Assembly (NCBI GenBank): GCA_028532985.1
Contig: JANCIK010000001.1
Coordinates: 2,852,001 to 2,916,000 of the forward strand
Length of the DNA: 64,000 bases
Direction: 5' to 3'
DNA from: Stropharia rugosoannulata
Lineage: Eukaryota > Basidiomycota > Agaricomycetes > Agaricales > Strophariaceae
A model generated the notes under the pieces. It was not told the DNA's origin, ran no database searches, and saw only the letters and a program-made list of their open reading frames with translations. The translations under genes were made by a program, and so were the position numbers. Shown in pieces: positions 37,353 to 52,501 of the stretch. Within the stretch, counting starts at the first letter, position 1, and each line of letters begins with the position of its first letter.

Positions 37353-38637
37353 ATCATTCTACACGTCAATTACTCTATTGCTACCAGTGCTTGCTTGACC
37401 GACGATGTCCTTTTTATTTCAACTGTACTCCCCACGCATTATCATGATTACGACCAGGTATTTTACCTATGTTCTACACTGATTATTCTTGATCTGGGAC
37501 CCAAAGATCCATTTGTAGCATACTATATATACGTGTAGCTTCAAGATTCCATACCCTGCTTTTATATATCATAGTCCCTTTTCATCGGAGATATTACTTA
37601 ACGTTACATTTACTCATTTCCACATAGACATAGATTGGCGCCCCCTGTTTTAGGTCGCGTACGATTGATCACACTTTGCCTGTTCTCCTTTTCGATTGTA
37701 CAATGGTTCGCCAAGTATGTGTAAGCTAGATTTCTTATTTATAAAAATAAAAATAGGTTGGCTGTGTACATCGTTCCGAATCCTGCTAATCTCGATGACG
37801 CTATGTATACTTTGAAGTGAACAGATGAAATTGTCATGTACAAGAGAAGACCGACATTCTTGCCGGACTTCTGTTCTTGGATCAGCCGATGGACAGACCG
37901 TTTCGATGCGGATCCAAGCTCAAAAATCGGGGCCAGACAATATGGCAGGAAGTAGTGTGATCTGTTTCTCTTTGGGTACTATCTAGTTGAAGAGAATAGG
38001 AAATCAGCGCTCAGCATGCTTCTAAAGGTCGCCTTTTACTTGTTAAGAGTCTGTGTGCGTGCAATAAGTTGGTAATAAGCATTTACAATAAATTGAAGTC
38101 ACAATTGGTAGCAAATCTGGGTCGGCTAGACTTAGCAACTTATCATCGAGAATTCTTGGAGAATTCGTCGCAAAATTCCTTAGTACACGAGATAAACTAG
38201 TGGCTAACAAGTAATTCTCTGCATTAAGAGTCGATAGTCGATATCTTGAACTCCTCCTGATCGAGACTGCTGGTTGACTGCCGGTAAGTTTTTAACAGCA
38301 ATGACATGCTGCGCCGAAAAAATCCCCATAAGCTCTCTTTAATCATCCTATATTGAGAACCATGGTCCCCAAGCCGAGCCACAGAGTCATCATAAACTAG
38401 GGTAGTGCAGACCAAAATTGTAATCATAATTTCGTAAATGTTCATAAAATTCATGCACGTAGCTGATATGTCACGGAACGGATAATAACAAGCAGATTAG
38501 AAAGGAATAAATATCGCAACGGTCTGAAAGCCCCCCAAAAAACTTCTCTGTACACTGTTCTTTCTTCATCATGGGCTAGATTCCGAGGCATGGCAGGAGA
38601 CCACGCGGAGGCGAACCACACTCCCCAGTGGTGATAT
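37353..38637. other. Intergenic region, no gene supported
   Basis: About 1.3 kb between the convergent halogenase and Ost-alpha-like genes. It is AT-rich. One 76-codon ATG-started frame exists on the minus strand (38454-38224) but shows no family features. Nothing else is visible. Confidence 0.45.
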
Positions 38638-41336
38638 CTATGGAATAGCAGCTCCTTCGCGCCTGTGTACGCTTTTGCGATAGGCTGTCAGAGGAGAGAT
38701 ATCTGAGCCTAATAGATCTGGGGATCCATCTCGCGTACGACCAGAAGATATGTTAAAATGTTTCCCTGAAGTATCGTATTTCGCTTGTCTTAAAGACGGA
38801 TTCGGATCATGCGGCGGAAAACGCCTGGAAGCTCGAACTACTTTCCCCCCCACAAGTGACTGGCTTGATAGTGCTGATAGTTCATATAACCCCGCAGAAC
38901 TATCATCATTTAATGGAAAGGGGGCAAAGAGGATCGACCTATCTCCATGTACCGGTCGATTTGCTCTACGCAAAGAGCCGGGCGCTAGAAGAGAACTGCG
39001 GTAATCTTGCTCATTATTATGCTCTTCATGTACGAAGTCATAGTCAGGGCTTGAAGCAGAGGTAAGCTTGTCGGGATACGGCTCATTGATATACGGCTCA
39101 TTTTGCACGCCTTTGTGCTCTCGAAGTAAGCGTGAACGCCGAGAAGTGCTTCGTCGAGCAAGAGGCTGTATGAGATCTTGCTCGGGTTCCTGTCCAGACT
39201 GTGATATTCTGTTATAGAGGCTGCGCCACCAGGAACTTTCAAGACGCGTTCTGTTTGGCTGAAGATCGGATATTGGCTGCCTTTGTTGCTCTTCTATTAA
39301 AAGGTAATTTTTTTCTATTAATGGTAATCTCGATCCCATGATAAATAGAACTCACGAATAGGGTATCCCCGTAGGGCAAGTTCACGGCTTATTTGCTCAT
39401 GGAGCCCTTCACTCTTCTCTGGAGCCGGATGACCATGGCTAGTAGGAACAACTTTGTCCGAGTCCAAATGCAGCCACTCTCGCTTTCCATTGACCATGAC
39501 CTCTACCTCTTCGTCGACCTCGACCCTGATAGTTGGATAATTAATATCGGCCTTGGCGGATTGAGTTTGTTTCTGCCTCGGCCTACCAAAAGCACCTTCG
39601 TAATGAGATTTTCGTATGACCCCAAATTCCGGCGTCGGCTCCTTCCCACGCAAACTGTCAAACATATAGACACAACCCAGCCAGATCTCGATAAAAGTCT
39701 CTCTAAAATCCATTGCATGACCAAATGACCTCCACTGAGGTGTTCTAGTAGGAGCTAAGCCTTCCTTGGATGCTCCGGCATACGGCTTATAGGTAAATGC
39801 TCGGATGTGAAAAAATGCAAACAACCTGAACACTGTCAAATTATGACTTAAATATTGAGTTGTTCAGTCATACACACATCATCTCAAATGTTTCCAGGAT
39901 AGCTGCTAGGGCATTGTTGACATCATCTGCAGTCATATACTTCGTCTACAAGTGCTGTATTAAAAACATGACGTACAATCAAACAACAACTCACATCTTT
40001 TATAACCCCAAACAGGCTGAGGAGTGACAGAAAGGTAGTTTGCCAAAATGTTAAGAATACTACGCAGTCCCAGAGTGGGTGTTAAAAGATTTTTTCTATT
40101 GCATAAGTCAAGAACACTCACCGACGGCTTTCACAGAAAATAGTTTGAGCAATGGTTGATGAGATGTTAAATGCGGCGCAACAGGCAGGTACAATTGCAG
40201 CAGGCAATACATCGCTACTGTTACTGATATGGACATTACGATAGTGATCTACGTGATGGCTTGTCAGAAGGATAAGTATCTTTGAAAAGGGTATGTCAGA
40301 ACTTACGTATATGTGTCCCCATCCGAGGCCCCACGAGTCTTCACAATAAAGTCCTACATAGTTTAATATTACAGCAGCTAATGTGGACCTGATCAAAAGA
40401 TACGTTAGGCATGTAAAACGTCGATAAATAACTGCACCACGTCTCACGTTGGTCGAATGACACAATACTGAAGCACACCCCATTTCATCATCTGCAAAAA
40501 GTATAGACCATTCTACAGGAAACGTCAGATACGTGTATCATATAATCATCACTCGGCGTACTCTTGGCTTCCACTTCACAAATCCGAGGGGAAATACCCA
40601 TTTGACAACATCATCTCCCCTCCGAACAGAAACTTGGTCAGCTTCTACAGAAAGTCCAGCCTTGATAAATATCCTCTTCTGTTCTTCGACATCGTGAGAG
40701 AGATACATTAGAAGCAAATAAAAGAAAGCCGTCAGCACTATTGCCTCGTAAGCATCTCTGATTAGAGTGAGAGGCGTTGCATGGTTCTAAGAGAGCACGT
40801 CAATAACAGAATGCAGGCAATCACTGAGTACCTCACCCAGAACAAAAACGAAGCAAAACTTATGACAGCATATAGGGGGACCATGAGAAGCAGCCGGACA
40901 GTATCTAAGCAGACCATTGGCGAAGGATGATAGATGTATAAATTCACAGACTTACATCGTTGTTCACGCTTCTGAATCAATTTCAACTTCAATAGTACTG
41001 CAATTATCTTTGAACTACTACTCACATTAGTGTACCATTGTAAGTGCTTGCAGATGAGCCAGAAAGATACTGAAAGCGCCACGAAGGTGAAAAGTCCAGA
41101 GATAATCCACCCAATCTTGCGCCGATACCGTCTCGTCAGCTAATAGAGCTGTTATGCGTGCATTGACTTACATGATATGCTGCAGTTTAAATGAAACGGT
41201 TAACATCATACAGTTGCAGGCTCACTGTGTATTTACCTTGTAGAACGATTTTGCCATTCTGGAATATCGGAGGGGCGCTCGAAGCAATTGTTTTGAAGCA
41301 TCTATCTTCTTCTGCTCCTGATGTACTATTGGACAT
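38638..41336 (-). CDS. Organic solute transporter Ost-alpha / TMEM184 family (DUF300) membrane protein
   Basis: Start ATG at 41336 (MSNSTSGAEEDRCFKTIASS). After several small exons come seven hydrophobic segments. Conserved landmarks are RYRRKIGWIISGLFTFVALS, VRLLLMVPLYAVISFASFLF, RDAYEAIVLTAFFYLLLMYL, KWVFPLGFVKWKPR, FLQMMKWGVLQYCVIRP, LFSVKAVVFLTFWQTTFLSL and NALAAILETFEMMLFAFFHI. Together these are the DUF300/Ost-alpha core. A long cytosolic tail (over 350 residues, Ser/Arg-rich, with EVDEEVEVMVNGKREWLHL) follows and ends RRREGAAIP-like. Animal Ost-alpha exports bile acids and steroids, while TMEM184 and the fungal relatives have vacuolar or plasma-membrane roles. The substrate is unknown. 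About ten introns. Confidence 0.88.
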
Positions 41337-41693
41337 ATTATAGGCGCAGAGTCGAGCCGTCGAAGGAGCAGAGCTTCTTGTCCGATAGGTGAGAGCACTT
41401 TATCACAGTTTGATAAAGCAGTAAGCTGCGCGATTGTAGGGATAATGAATCAGAGAGTCAGTTTCTCGTCGTGCTGTACATATTCATTGAATAATGAATC
41501 ATGAAAAGATCGCAGACTGTTGGAGTTGATGTTGTCCTGAGGCCCTGAGTGAATACCGTGATTGCCATATCGGGAATGCTTCGTTGGTCCCCTCTAGGCC
41601 CTTCCCATCATGTCATACTAGAATAAAGCACTCAACAATTTAGTCCACCATCTTTTATGCTTTCTTTTCATCACGGTTCTGACTTTGACGCGT

Positions 41694-41810
41694 CTAGGTT
41701 TAGTTATAGTAGGTCTCCATGAACACGAGAAACCTTGTCACTTGTTGACTTGTTGACATCAACATGTAGGTCAAGCTTGGGTCAAGCTTCTTCACAATTG
41801 CTTGACTTAG
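41694..41810. promoter_or_regulatory. Cluster of TTGAC/GTCAA words
   Basis: Six TTGAC or GTCAA words occur within about 115 bp. They include a tandem cttgttga x2 (41741-41756), an inverted GTTGA-ca-TCAAC (41752-41763) and a repeated ggtcaagctt (41769-41778, 41780-41789). This could be an operator for either flanking gene; its function is inferred only from the density of repeats. Confidence 0.4.
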
Positions 41811-42533
41811 ACGTCTTCCTATGAGTTTTCTGCTGTAGCGAGAGTACTCGCCGAGTACCTTAGGAAGACCGTAAATTTCAGTGATATGAGTGTAGCCGCC
41901 AGCGGTCCGCCTTGGATCATGTGTGCCATTGCCAGCGGCATTGTCACGGTAGTAGCATCCGGAGAAAGCGCCGTGGGCATGCTCACAACCATCACCAGTG
42001 GCTCTTTCTGCGGGCCTTTCACTATCTTACCGCATGCCAAGGGTTTTATCCCGACGTTCTATCTCGGCATCCTTCGTCAAGATATGTTACTGGTGTGAGT
42101 GACCCCTCCCATTGCGGTATTTTAAGGCATTAATCTTGATTTTCAATGCAGACGGATTGAAGAGCGAAGCTCTTGAACAACGTGATGACTGTTCTGAACA
42201 CTTCTTCTGCAGCATTACCATGTGCTGTGAGATTTCCGACCTACATCTTCACGACGATCCTTTCGGGATAGGGCCTAGGTGGGCGCTGCAGCGTACCTCG
42301 CGCAGGGCGAGAAAAATGAAGAGTAAAGAGGAATACTTAGACTTGTAATAAAATTCTCGACAGGCATAAGAGTCTTAATTCTTTAGTATGCTTTGGTGAG
42401 TACGTTACATCGGCACAGTTGTACTTGCACTTATCATGTGGCTTATCTTATATGAAAATCATGTTCTTTCGTACTGGAAAAGATTACATGTAGTTTTAAA
42501 TAACCATTCTTCTTCGAATCCCCTTCCTGCAGG

Positions 42534-42540
42534 TATAAAT
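42534..42540 (+). promoter_or_regulatory. TATA box of serine carboxypeptidase gene
   Basis: TATAAAT lies 55 bp upstream of the ATG at 42595 and is preceded by a C/T-rich stretch. Position and sequence are typical of a strong fungal promoter. Confidence 0.6.
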
Positions 42541-42594
42541 ACTAGACGCAGTAAAGGAGTACGCATCCAGAGTCAGTACCTTTGTGGCTTCATC

Positions 42595-45194
42595 ATGTTA
42601 CATCTTTGGTTCACTGCTCTTCTTGCTCTAACACCATTACTCGGCGGAGTTCACTGTCAGGACACGGGGGTAGAAAACGCCCGTAGTATACAACGCGAAC
42701 AAGTGGCGCGTTTACAAAATTTCCTAACCACACCTAAATCTCCTCCGGCAAAAGAATCTACCATCACGTTCAAAAACCCGGCTGCGAAGAAATTCTTTGT
42801 CGATGGTACAAAGATTCCTGACGGTATGGCTGTCCACTGGCTCTTTGAATTCACCAAGCTTACGTCGCGGCATGTAGTTGATTTCGATGCCGGTCCTTCT
42901 TGGTCCGGCCTCTTGCCCATATCAGGAGCTAAAAACGAGACACGGAAGTTATTTTTCTGGTAAGTTTATGGCAGCATTATGTCCCGGTTTCTTTCTTAAC
43001 TACGACTAGGTTTTGGCCGGCCAATAATATCGAAAATACGAAAGATCTTACTTTTTGGACTAATGGTACATCTACCACATAATGGGTTGCCGTTTTATCT
43101 AATGACAATGCTCGACGACGGCGTACAGGTGGTCCCGGATGTTCGAGCTTAGAAGGTTTCTTGCAGGAAAACGGTCCTATATGTAAGCTCTTATACAATG
43201 TTTGTGACAATACTTAACACACCAACACTATTGCAGCTTGGTCATGGGGTCAATCAGCACCTACACCGTAACCGACGTGATCTTTTCCGCACATATTCTG
43301 AATCTAACATATTGTTTTACCAGAAACCCCTTCTCATGGACGAACCTTACACATATGCTTTGGGTCGAACAACCTGTTGGTGTAGGTGTCTGTGGCTTTT
43401 TTGGATGATTATCATAATAATACAATACTGCCTGCGATGTTACTTTCAGACTGGCTTCAGCCAGGGTTCACCCAGCATTTCCAATGACGATGAACTCGGA
43501 GAACAATTAACAGGATTTCTTATACAATTTTTGGAAGTATTCAGCGAGTTGAAAGGCAACAATCTCTACCTCTCTGGTGAAAGCGTATGTCCCATTTATT
43601 ATTGATGACTCTTTAAGCCTATTCACTTCCCATTGTTTAGTATGCAGGATTCTGTAGGCAATAACGCCTTCTTATCATCTACGAATCTGCTAAGTCGTTT
43701 TTTAAGATGTACCATACATTGCGAACTGGATCTATGAACACCCACAAGGCTTGGACTTGTCGCTGAAGGGTATTTGGATTTCCGATCCGAGTTTGTCATA
43801 CGGCCTTGTTCAGCAGGAAATCCCCGCACTCCGCTTTGCCCAGGTATGAATTCTATATACCTCCTCAGGTACCACCGAATGTAAATTTCAATCATCAGGC
43901 GAATAAAAACCTATTTCCGTTCACCAGCTCCCTCTGGGCTGAATTCCAGAATATTTCAGATACATGTGGATACACTGATTACCTCGACAAATATGTCACC
44001 TATCCTCCTGCTGGTCAACTTCCCCTTGTAGCCACGAACGGCACATTCAATGTTATTCCGAGCTGCCGTTTACACAGCCCCATTCAGCGAGCGGTTGGTC
44101 TGTGAGTACTTCATGTTTGACCACTTCCACCTCAAGCTAATGTATGTAACGCCGGTTAGTCTTAACCCTGTATTTGATGTCTATAGGTACGTCATAACAG
44201 TGCTTAACACCAGACTATCGGCTAAAGATCGACGTGTGTATGTACATAGAGTATCTGACACATGGCCAAGCCCTTGTAAATATAGAGCGTTAAGCGCTCG
44301 TTTTATATCCGGATCCGTAACGTTTACTGACCCGGGGTTACAACTTACTATTATAGGGAGCGTTCTTGGCTTCCCCCAGTCAACTCAGGAGTTTATCTAT
44401 TTCAACCGGTAAGTAATATAATCTGACAAGAAAATGAAGCTTACCTATCGTAGGACGGACGTAAGTCTCTACTGATATTTGTTACTTTGGTTTAGTTGCC
44501 GAACGCAGTATCATGCTAATTTAATTAAAGGTGCAAGATGTTATTCACGCCCCTCATATAAACTGGGAGATTTGTGCCGAAAACTCGGTATATATTGATC
44601 CACAAACAGGGGCACAAGGGCGCGACACGTCAATTCCTTCTACTCTAAGTGTGCTGCCGAACGTCATTGACAAATCAGTCCGAACGGTCATCGTCCATGG
44701 TCTTGCTGTTAGCTAAAATTATGTTCAGCCTTGAAGCATGACTGAAGTTTTAATGTAGGACTTTATTTTAATTGCGGAAGGAACTCGCATTGCTATTCAG
44801 TATGTGTTTGCACTGCCCCGTTTCTGCTACGCTAATAATCTGGTCATCGTTAGGAATATGACATGGGGTGGAAAGCAGGGTTTCCAAACCCCTGTCGACG
44901 AAGAAGCATTTACCGTACAGGGCATGGGCTCTTTGGGTAATATGCACACCGAGCGTGGGCTTACCTGTAAGTGGTCAATAAAAAGCTGTTATCTATCTCC
45001 GCCTAACCTGTTGCCTTTCTGCGTTCCAGACGTGGAGCTTTCTTTCAGTGGCCATATGATCCCTCGTAAGCAATGCTTGACATAATTTATTATTGTATGG
45101 CGACTAAAGAATTTTGAGGACAGAATTTGTTCCCTGGGCAGCGTACAATATCATGTCCTTCCTTCTTGGAAAGCAGGAATCTCCTGCTACCTGA
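42595..45194 (+). CDS. Secreted serine carboxypeptidase (peptidase S10)
   Basis: A signal peptide (MLHLWFTALLALTPLLGGVH) is followed by an S10 domain spread over about 15 exons. The landmarks join in frame: LFFW-FWPANN, LTFWTNGGPGCSSLEGFLQE, NPFSWTNLTHMLWVEQPVGV-GTGFSQG, and GESYAGFYVPYIANWIYEHP, with the catalytic Ser in GESYAG. Next come LKGIWISDPSLSYG, LGFPQSTQEFIYFNR-TD-VQDVIHAP, the catalytic Asp region GLADFILIAEGTRIAIQNMT and the catalytic His in FSGHMIPQFVPWAA. It ends GKQESPAT. It removes C-terminal residues from peptides in the vacuole or outside the cell at acidic pH. The gene looks broken if read in single frames, but every stop lies in an intron with GT/AG ends. One exon is only 7 nt (44454-44460). 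Confidence 0.9.
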
Positions 45195-45341
45195 GCTTTA
45201 AATGCTACATACATAAATGCGCTTGAAATGCGCTCGTAAATTTGCTTGTAGAACAGTAGAAATAGTGCTTCTAGGTAAATGAAGTGATGCTATTGCAACT
45301 CTATGGAATAGAGTGTAGCCGTAGTGGGGATGTCACGTTGA

Positions 45342-45369
45342 TTGACTGTCCCGATCAAAGATCAGTCAA
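45342..45369. promoter_or_regulatory. Inverted repeat TTGACTG...CAGTCAA upstream of TRPC
   Basis: Perfect 7-bp arms (45342-45348 and 45363-45369) are separated by 14 bp, about 110 bp upstream of the trifunctional tryptophan gene. The TGACT core resembles the bZIP Gcn4/Cpc1 target TGACTC that drives amino-acid biosynthetic genes, so a role in general amino-acid control is plausible but unproven. Confidence 0.45.
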
Positions 45370-45477
45370 CTGATTTTCTGGCTACATTCACAAATACCAT
45401 TTGTTCCTTAGTCATTTCTTCCTCCTCCTCCATCCTCTGATTTTCTCTTTCACCAATACCCTTCCATTCTCTCTACT

Positions 45478-48074
45478 ATGTCCGCGGAAACATTGCCTAA
45501 ACATCTTCAAGGACAACTTGATGTCCTCATGATCGACAACTTTGATTCGTTCACCTGGAATCTGTATCAACAGCTTTGTCTTCAAGGTGCAGATGTCACC
45601 GTCATCCGAAATGATGCTATACCTGTATCATTGCTGTCTGACCTCAAAATCAAGTTCTTGATCATCTCACCGGGCCCAGGGCATCCGAAGACAGATTCAG
45701 GCATTTCGATACCTGCGATTGAGTATTTCCAGGGGAAGGTTCCTGTATTGGGTGTATGTATGGGGTTGGAATGTTTAGTTGAGTTGTTTGGCGGAGAAAT
45801 CAAGTGAGTAGCGCTACAAAGAATCGTTCAATTGACAATAACATTACATCCAGATATGCTGGTGAAATCATGCACGGCAAAGTCAGTCGTATACGACATG
45901 ACGATCGTGGATGCTTCAGGGGAGTCCCTCAAGGCATTCAATCTATCCGGTATCACTCTTTGAGTGCTGCACATAGCACAATACCGGCTGAGTTGGCCAT
46001 CACCTCTGCCACCGAGGAGTCGGGCGTAATCATGGGAGTCCGTCACCGAAAATATACTGTTGAAGCTGTCCAGTACCATCCAGAGAGTATTCTAAGTGAG
46101 GGAGGCGACGATCTTATCCGAAACTTCCTATCTTTGCGTGGAGGTCTCTGGGAAGAAAACCCTTCCAAACGGGTATTGGATAACACCCTTCCTCCTTTTC
46201 CTTACGAGGCACTCCCATCCAGCGTCAGCTCCCAGCCAGAGGTGAAGAAGAGGGTCCCCTCTATCTTGGAGAAAATCTACGCACAACGACTTGCTGATGT
46301 GGCACGAGACCAGTCCACTCCCGGGACTACTATGGCTGATCTGGAGACACTGCTATCTCTAAACGTTGCACCACCTTTGATATCTTTTGTTTCTCGCGCC
46401 AAACAGACAACGCCGGGAATTCCTTCTCTGTTTGCTGAAATCAAGCGAGCCTCCCCATCCAAAGGACCTATCTCTGTTTCCACTTCTCCTGCGAAGCAAG
46501 CATTGACATACGCACTTTCAGGCGCACACCTGATCTCCGTATTGACGGAACCAAAGTGGTTCCTTGGGTCATTACAAGATATGCTACATGCGCGCCTAAG
46601 CGTGGCGAATTTGCCAAATCGACCGGCTATCCTTCGCAAAGATTTTATCCTGAGCCGGTACCAAATCCTTGAATCCCGGTTGTGGGGAGCCGACACTATT
46701 TTGCTAATTGTCAGCATGCTCCCGGAAGCCTTGCTCCGTAATCTTTACGCATTCAGTGTAGAACTCGGCATGGAACCCCTGGTCGAAGTCAACAATGCAA
46801 AGGAAATGGAACTCGCTCTATCCTTGCCAGCGAAAGTTATTGGCGTCAATAATCGTAACTTGCATGATTTCCAGGTCGACATGGGCACCACAAGTCGACT
46901 GAGTGACATGGTAAAAGGAAAAGATGTGATTCTGGCAGCCCTCAGTGGTATCTCGAATCAGGAGGATGTCAAACAATACGCCTCAGAAGGCGTTGGTGCT
47001 GTGTTGATTGGAGAAAGCTTGATGCGTGCGAAGGACACTGCTGCCTTTATTCGCGAGTTATTCTCTATTCCGCCGCCCAGCATTGACGTGCCGGAGTGGA
47101 GCACTCACGCTCCGCTTGTTAAAATTTGTGGAGTAAAAACCAAGGATGAAGCCCTGGCTGTTGCCGCTGCCGGTGCTGATATGATAGGTTTGATCTTCGC
47201 GCCGAAATCTAAACGCTTTGTGGACCTACGGTCTGCAAAAAAAATCTCGTACGCCATCCGCAGTCTGCGGTTCGGAACTGGTGAATCAGAACAATCACCC
47301 GCTGAGGTAACAAGCAATGTCCCTTGGTTCACGGCGCATGCTACTCGACTTTCCCTGGCCCCTTCAAGCTCGCGCCCCTTGCTAGTCGGCGTGTTTCAGA
47401 ATGCGCCTTTGGCAGATATCCTGCGCATAGTCTCCGAAGTTCAGCTTGACGTCGTCCAACTGCATGGCTCAGAACCCTTCAACTGGGCACAACACATCCC
47501 TGTCCCGGTTATCCGCGCTTTCCACGTCGGGAAGACTGGCAAGGGCCTAGAGGACATCACCCGCGGCGGTGGTCATCAGTTCGTGCTGTTGGACAGTATG
47601 CACGAAGACGGCAGCGGCGTGAGTGGGGGGAGCGGCAAAATTGTCGATTGGGATCTGGCCAGGACCGTGGTCGAACGCGGCGAGCTGGCTATTGATAGTG
47701 TGTCCAGGGTGAACAAAGTACCGTCAGGCTCTGCAAATGGTGGGGGAGCGCAGACAGTAGAATCAGCATCAGCCGATATCCCCGCGATTAATGGCTCGGG
47801 CGAAGCTGAGGTCACGATGCTTTCCAGAGAAGCGCGATTCCCTCTGCCCATCATTCTTGCAGGTGGATTGACGCCTGACAATGTTGCGATTGCTATTGGG
47901 CAAGTCCAACCCTGGGCAGTGGACGTCAGTGGAGGCGTGGAGAATGCGGACGGCAGCGGGAAAGATATCCATAGAGTGAAGGCATTTATCAACGCGGCGA
48001 AGGGCCTCCAAGTTACGCACAAGGAATATCTAAAAAGTGACGCGGTAAAAGAAAATAGAGAAAGCGACTACTAA
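45478..48074 (+). CDS. TRP1: Trifunctional tryptophan enzyme: glutamine amidotransferase, IGP synthase, PRA isomerase
   Basis: Two exons (45478-45803, 45854-48074) give 848 residues. Domain 1 (residues ~15-220) is the anthranilate synthase glutamine amidotransferase: [24 protein letters not shown], the nucleophile Cys in [16 protein letters not shown], and the His-Glu pair in [13 protein letters not shown]. Domain 2 (~265-530) is indole-3-glycerol phosphate synthase: [42 protein letters not shown] and [15 protein letters not shown]. Domain 3 (~545-835) is phosphoribosylanthranilate isomerase: [43 protein letters not shown] and [15 protein letters not shown], with [10 protein letters not shown]. 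This three-domain fusion is the usual form in filamentous fungi and covers three activities of the tryptophan pathway. A CT-rich leader precedes the ATG. The gene is convergent with the first MAP kinase. Confidence 0.97.
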
Positions 48075-48393
48075 TTTTCGTTTATTTTTTATGCGCATAT
48101 ACTTGGGATCTATATAATAATCATTGTAATTGTTCCATCTCAGTGTACTTGTTCTTTTTTCGCTTGTATAACAAGCTTGGTTGTTAAGATTGTATACACA
48201 ACAGGGGTATTTACATTTACACGGGCGGTAACTGACAGGCCTGAGCACAACAGAAACAATACTAGATAATCCGATCGTAAGTATATGTGTAAGAAATAGG
48301 TATCAATGATCATTCCAATTCACAGAGGAAACACAGGTCAATGTAGATCGCTAGCGTCTCCCTATGATAGAGCATGGGGGACAGCGCGGAAGT
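48075..48393. other. Convergent intergenic spacer
   Basis: About 320 bp of AT-rich 3' flanks between TRP1 and the first MAP kinase. No gene. Confidence 0.5.
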
Positions 48394-50296
<1,903 letters not shown>

Positions 50297-50648
50297 GATG
50301 GGCGGAGGAGAGGAGCCGGGAGCAAGAAGAGGGAGTGAGGCGGTGAGGGGATAGTGGTGGATGGACGATAGTAGATCAGTTCACTCGACATCTGTCTCCG
50401 ATGATCAAGGGCCAAGCCGCGCCAAATAACTGCACTGCACTGTCCGAAATAATACAAGTCCATTTATCCGACAGCTGCGCATACATACATCCGTACTACC
50501 CTATGCATGCGTATACATAACACTCCAAAAATTTCAATAAGGTATCCCTACAGTTGCCCTACAGTCCAACTATATAATTCGAGATAGATGTGCTCCCTCT
50601 CTGTAATGAGTACTGTAAATGTTCGCACGAATAAGAAACGAATAACTT
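50297..50648. other. Spacer between the two MAP kinase genes
   Basis: About 350 bp holding the promoter of copy A and the 3' flank of copy B. It includes a CATAC/TACATA-rich stretch at ~50475-50520. No gene. Confidence 0.5.

Positions 50649-52501
<1,853 letters not shown>

Larger units (their letters stand above)
41337..42594. other. Intergenic, with an unexplained GC-richer patch and TTGAC words
   Basis: About 1.25 kb between the divergent starts of the Ost-alpha-like and carboxypeptidase genes. From 41840 to 42100 the base composition rises and both strands are open for about 70 codons (plus strand 41886-42098, minus strand 42040-41819), without a recognisable protein. A TTGAC/GTCAA cluster (41694-41810) and a TATA box for the carboxypeptidase are listed separately. 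Confidence 0.45.

Noticed and set aside
38224..38454. 76-codon ATG-started frame on the minus strand
   Set aside because: No family motif, no splice context, AT-rich and between two convergent genes; probably chance.
42595..45194. Possible pseudogene: stops and frame changes throughout the carboxypeptidase locus
   Set aside because: Each interruption can be removed by an intron with GT/AG ends, including a 7-nt exon, and the joined product keeps the catalytic Ser, Asp and His motifs.
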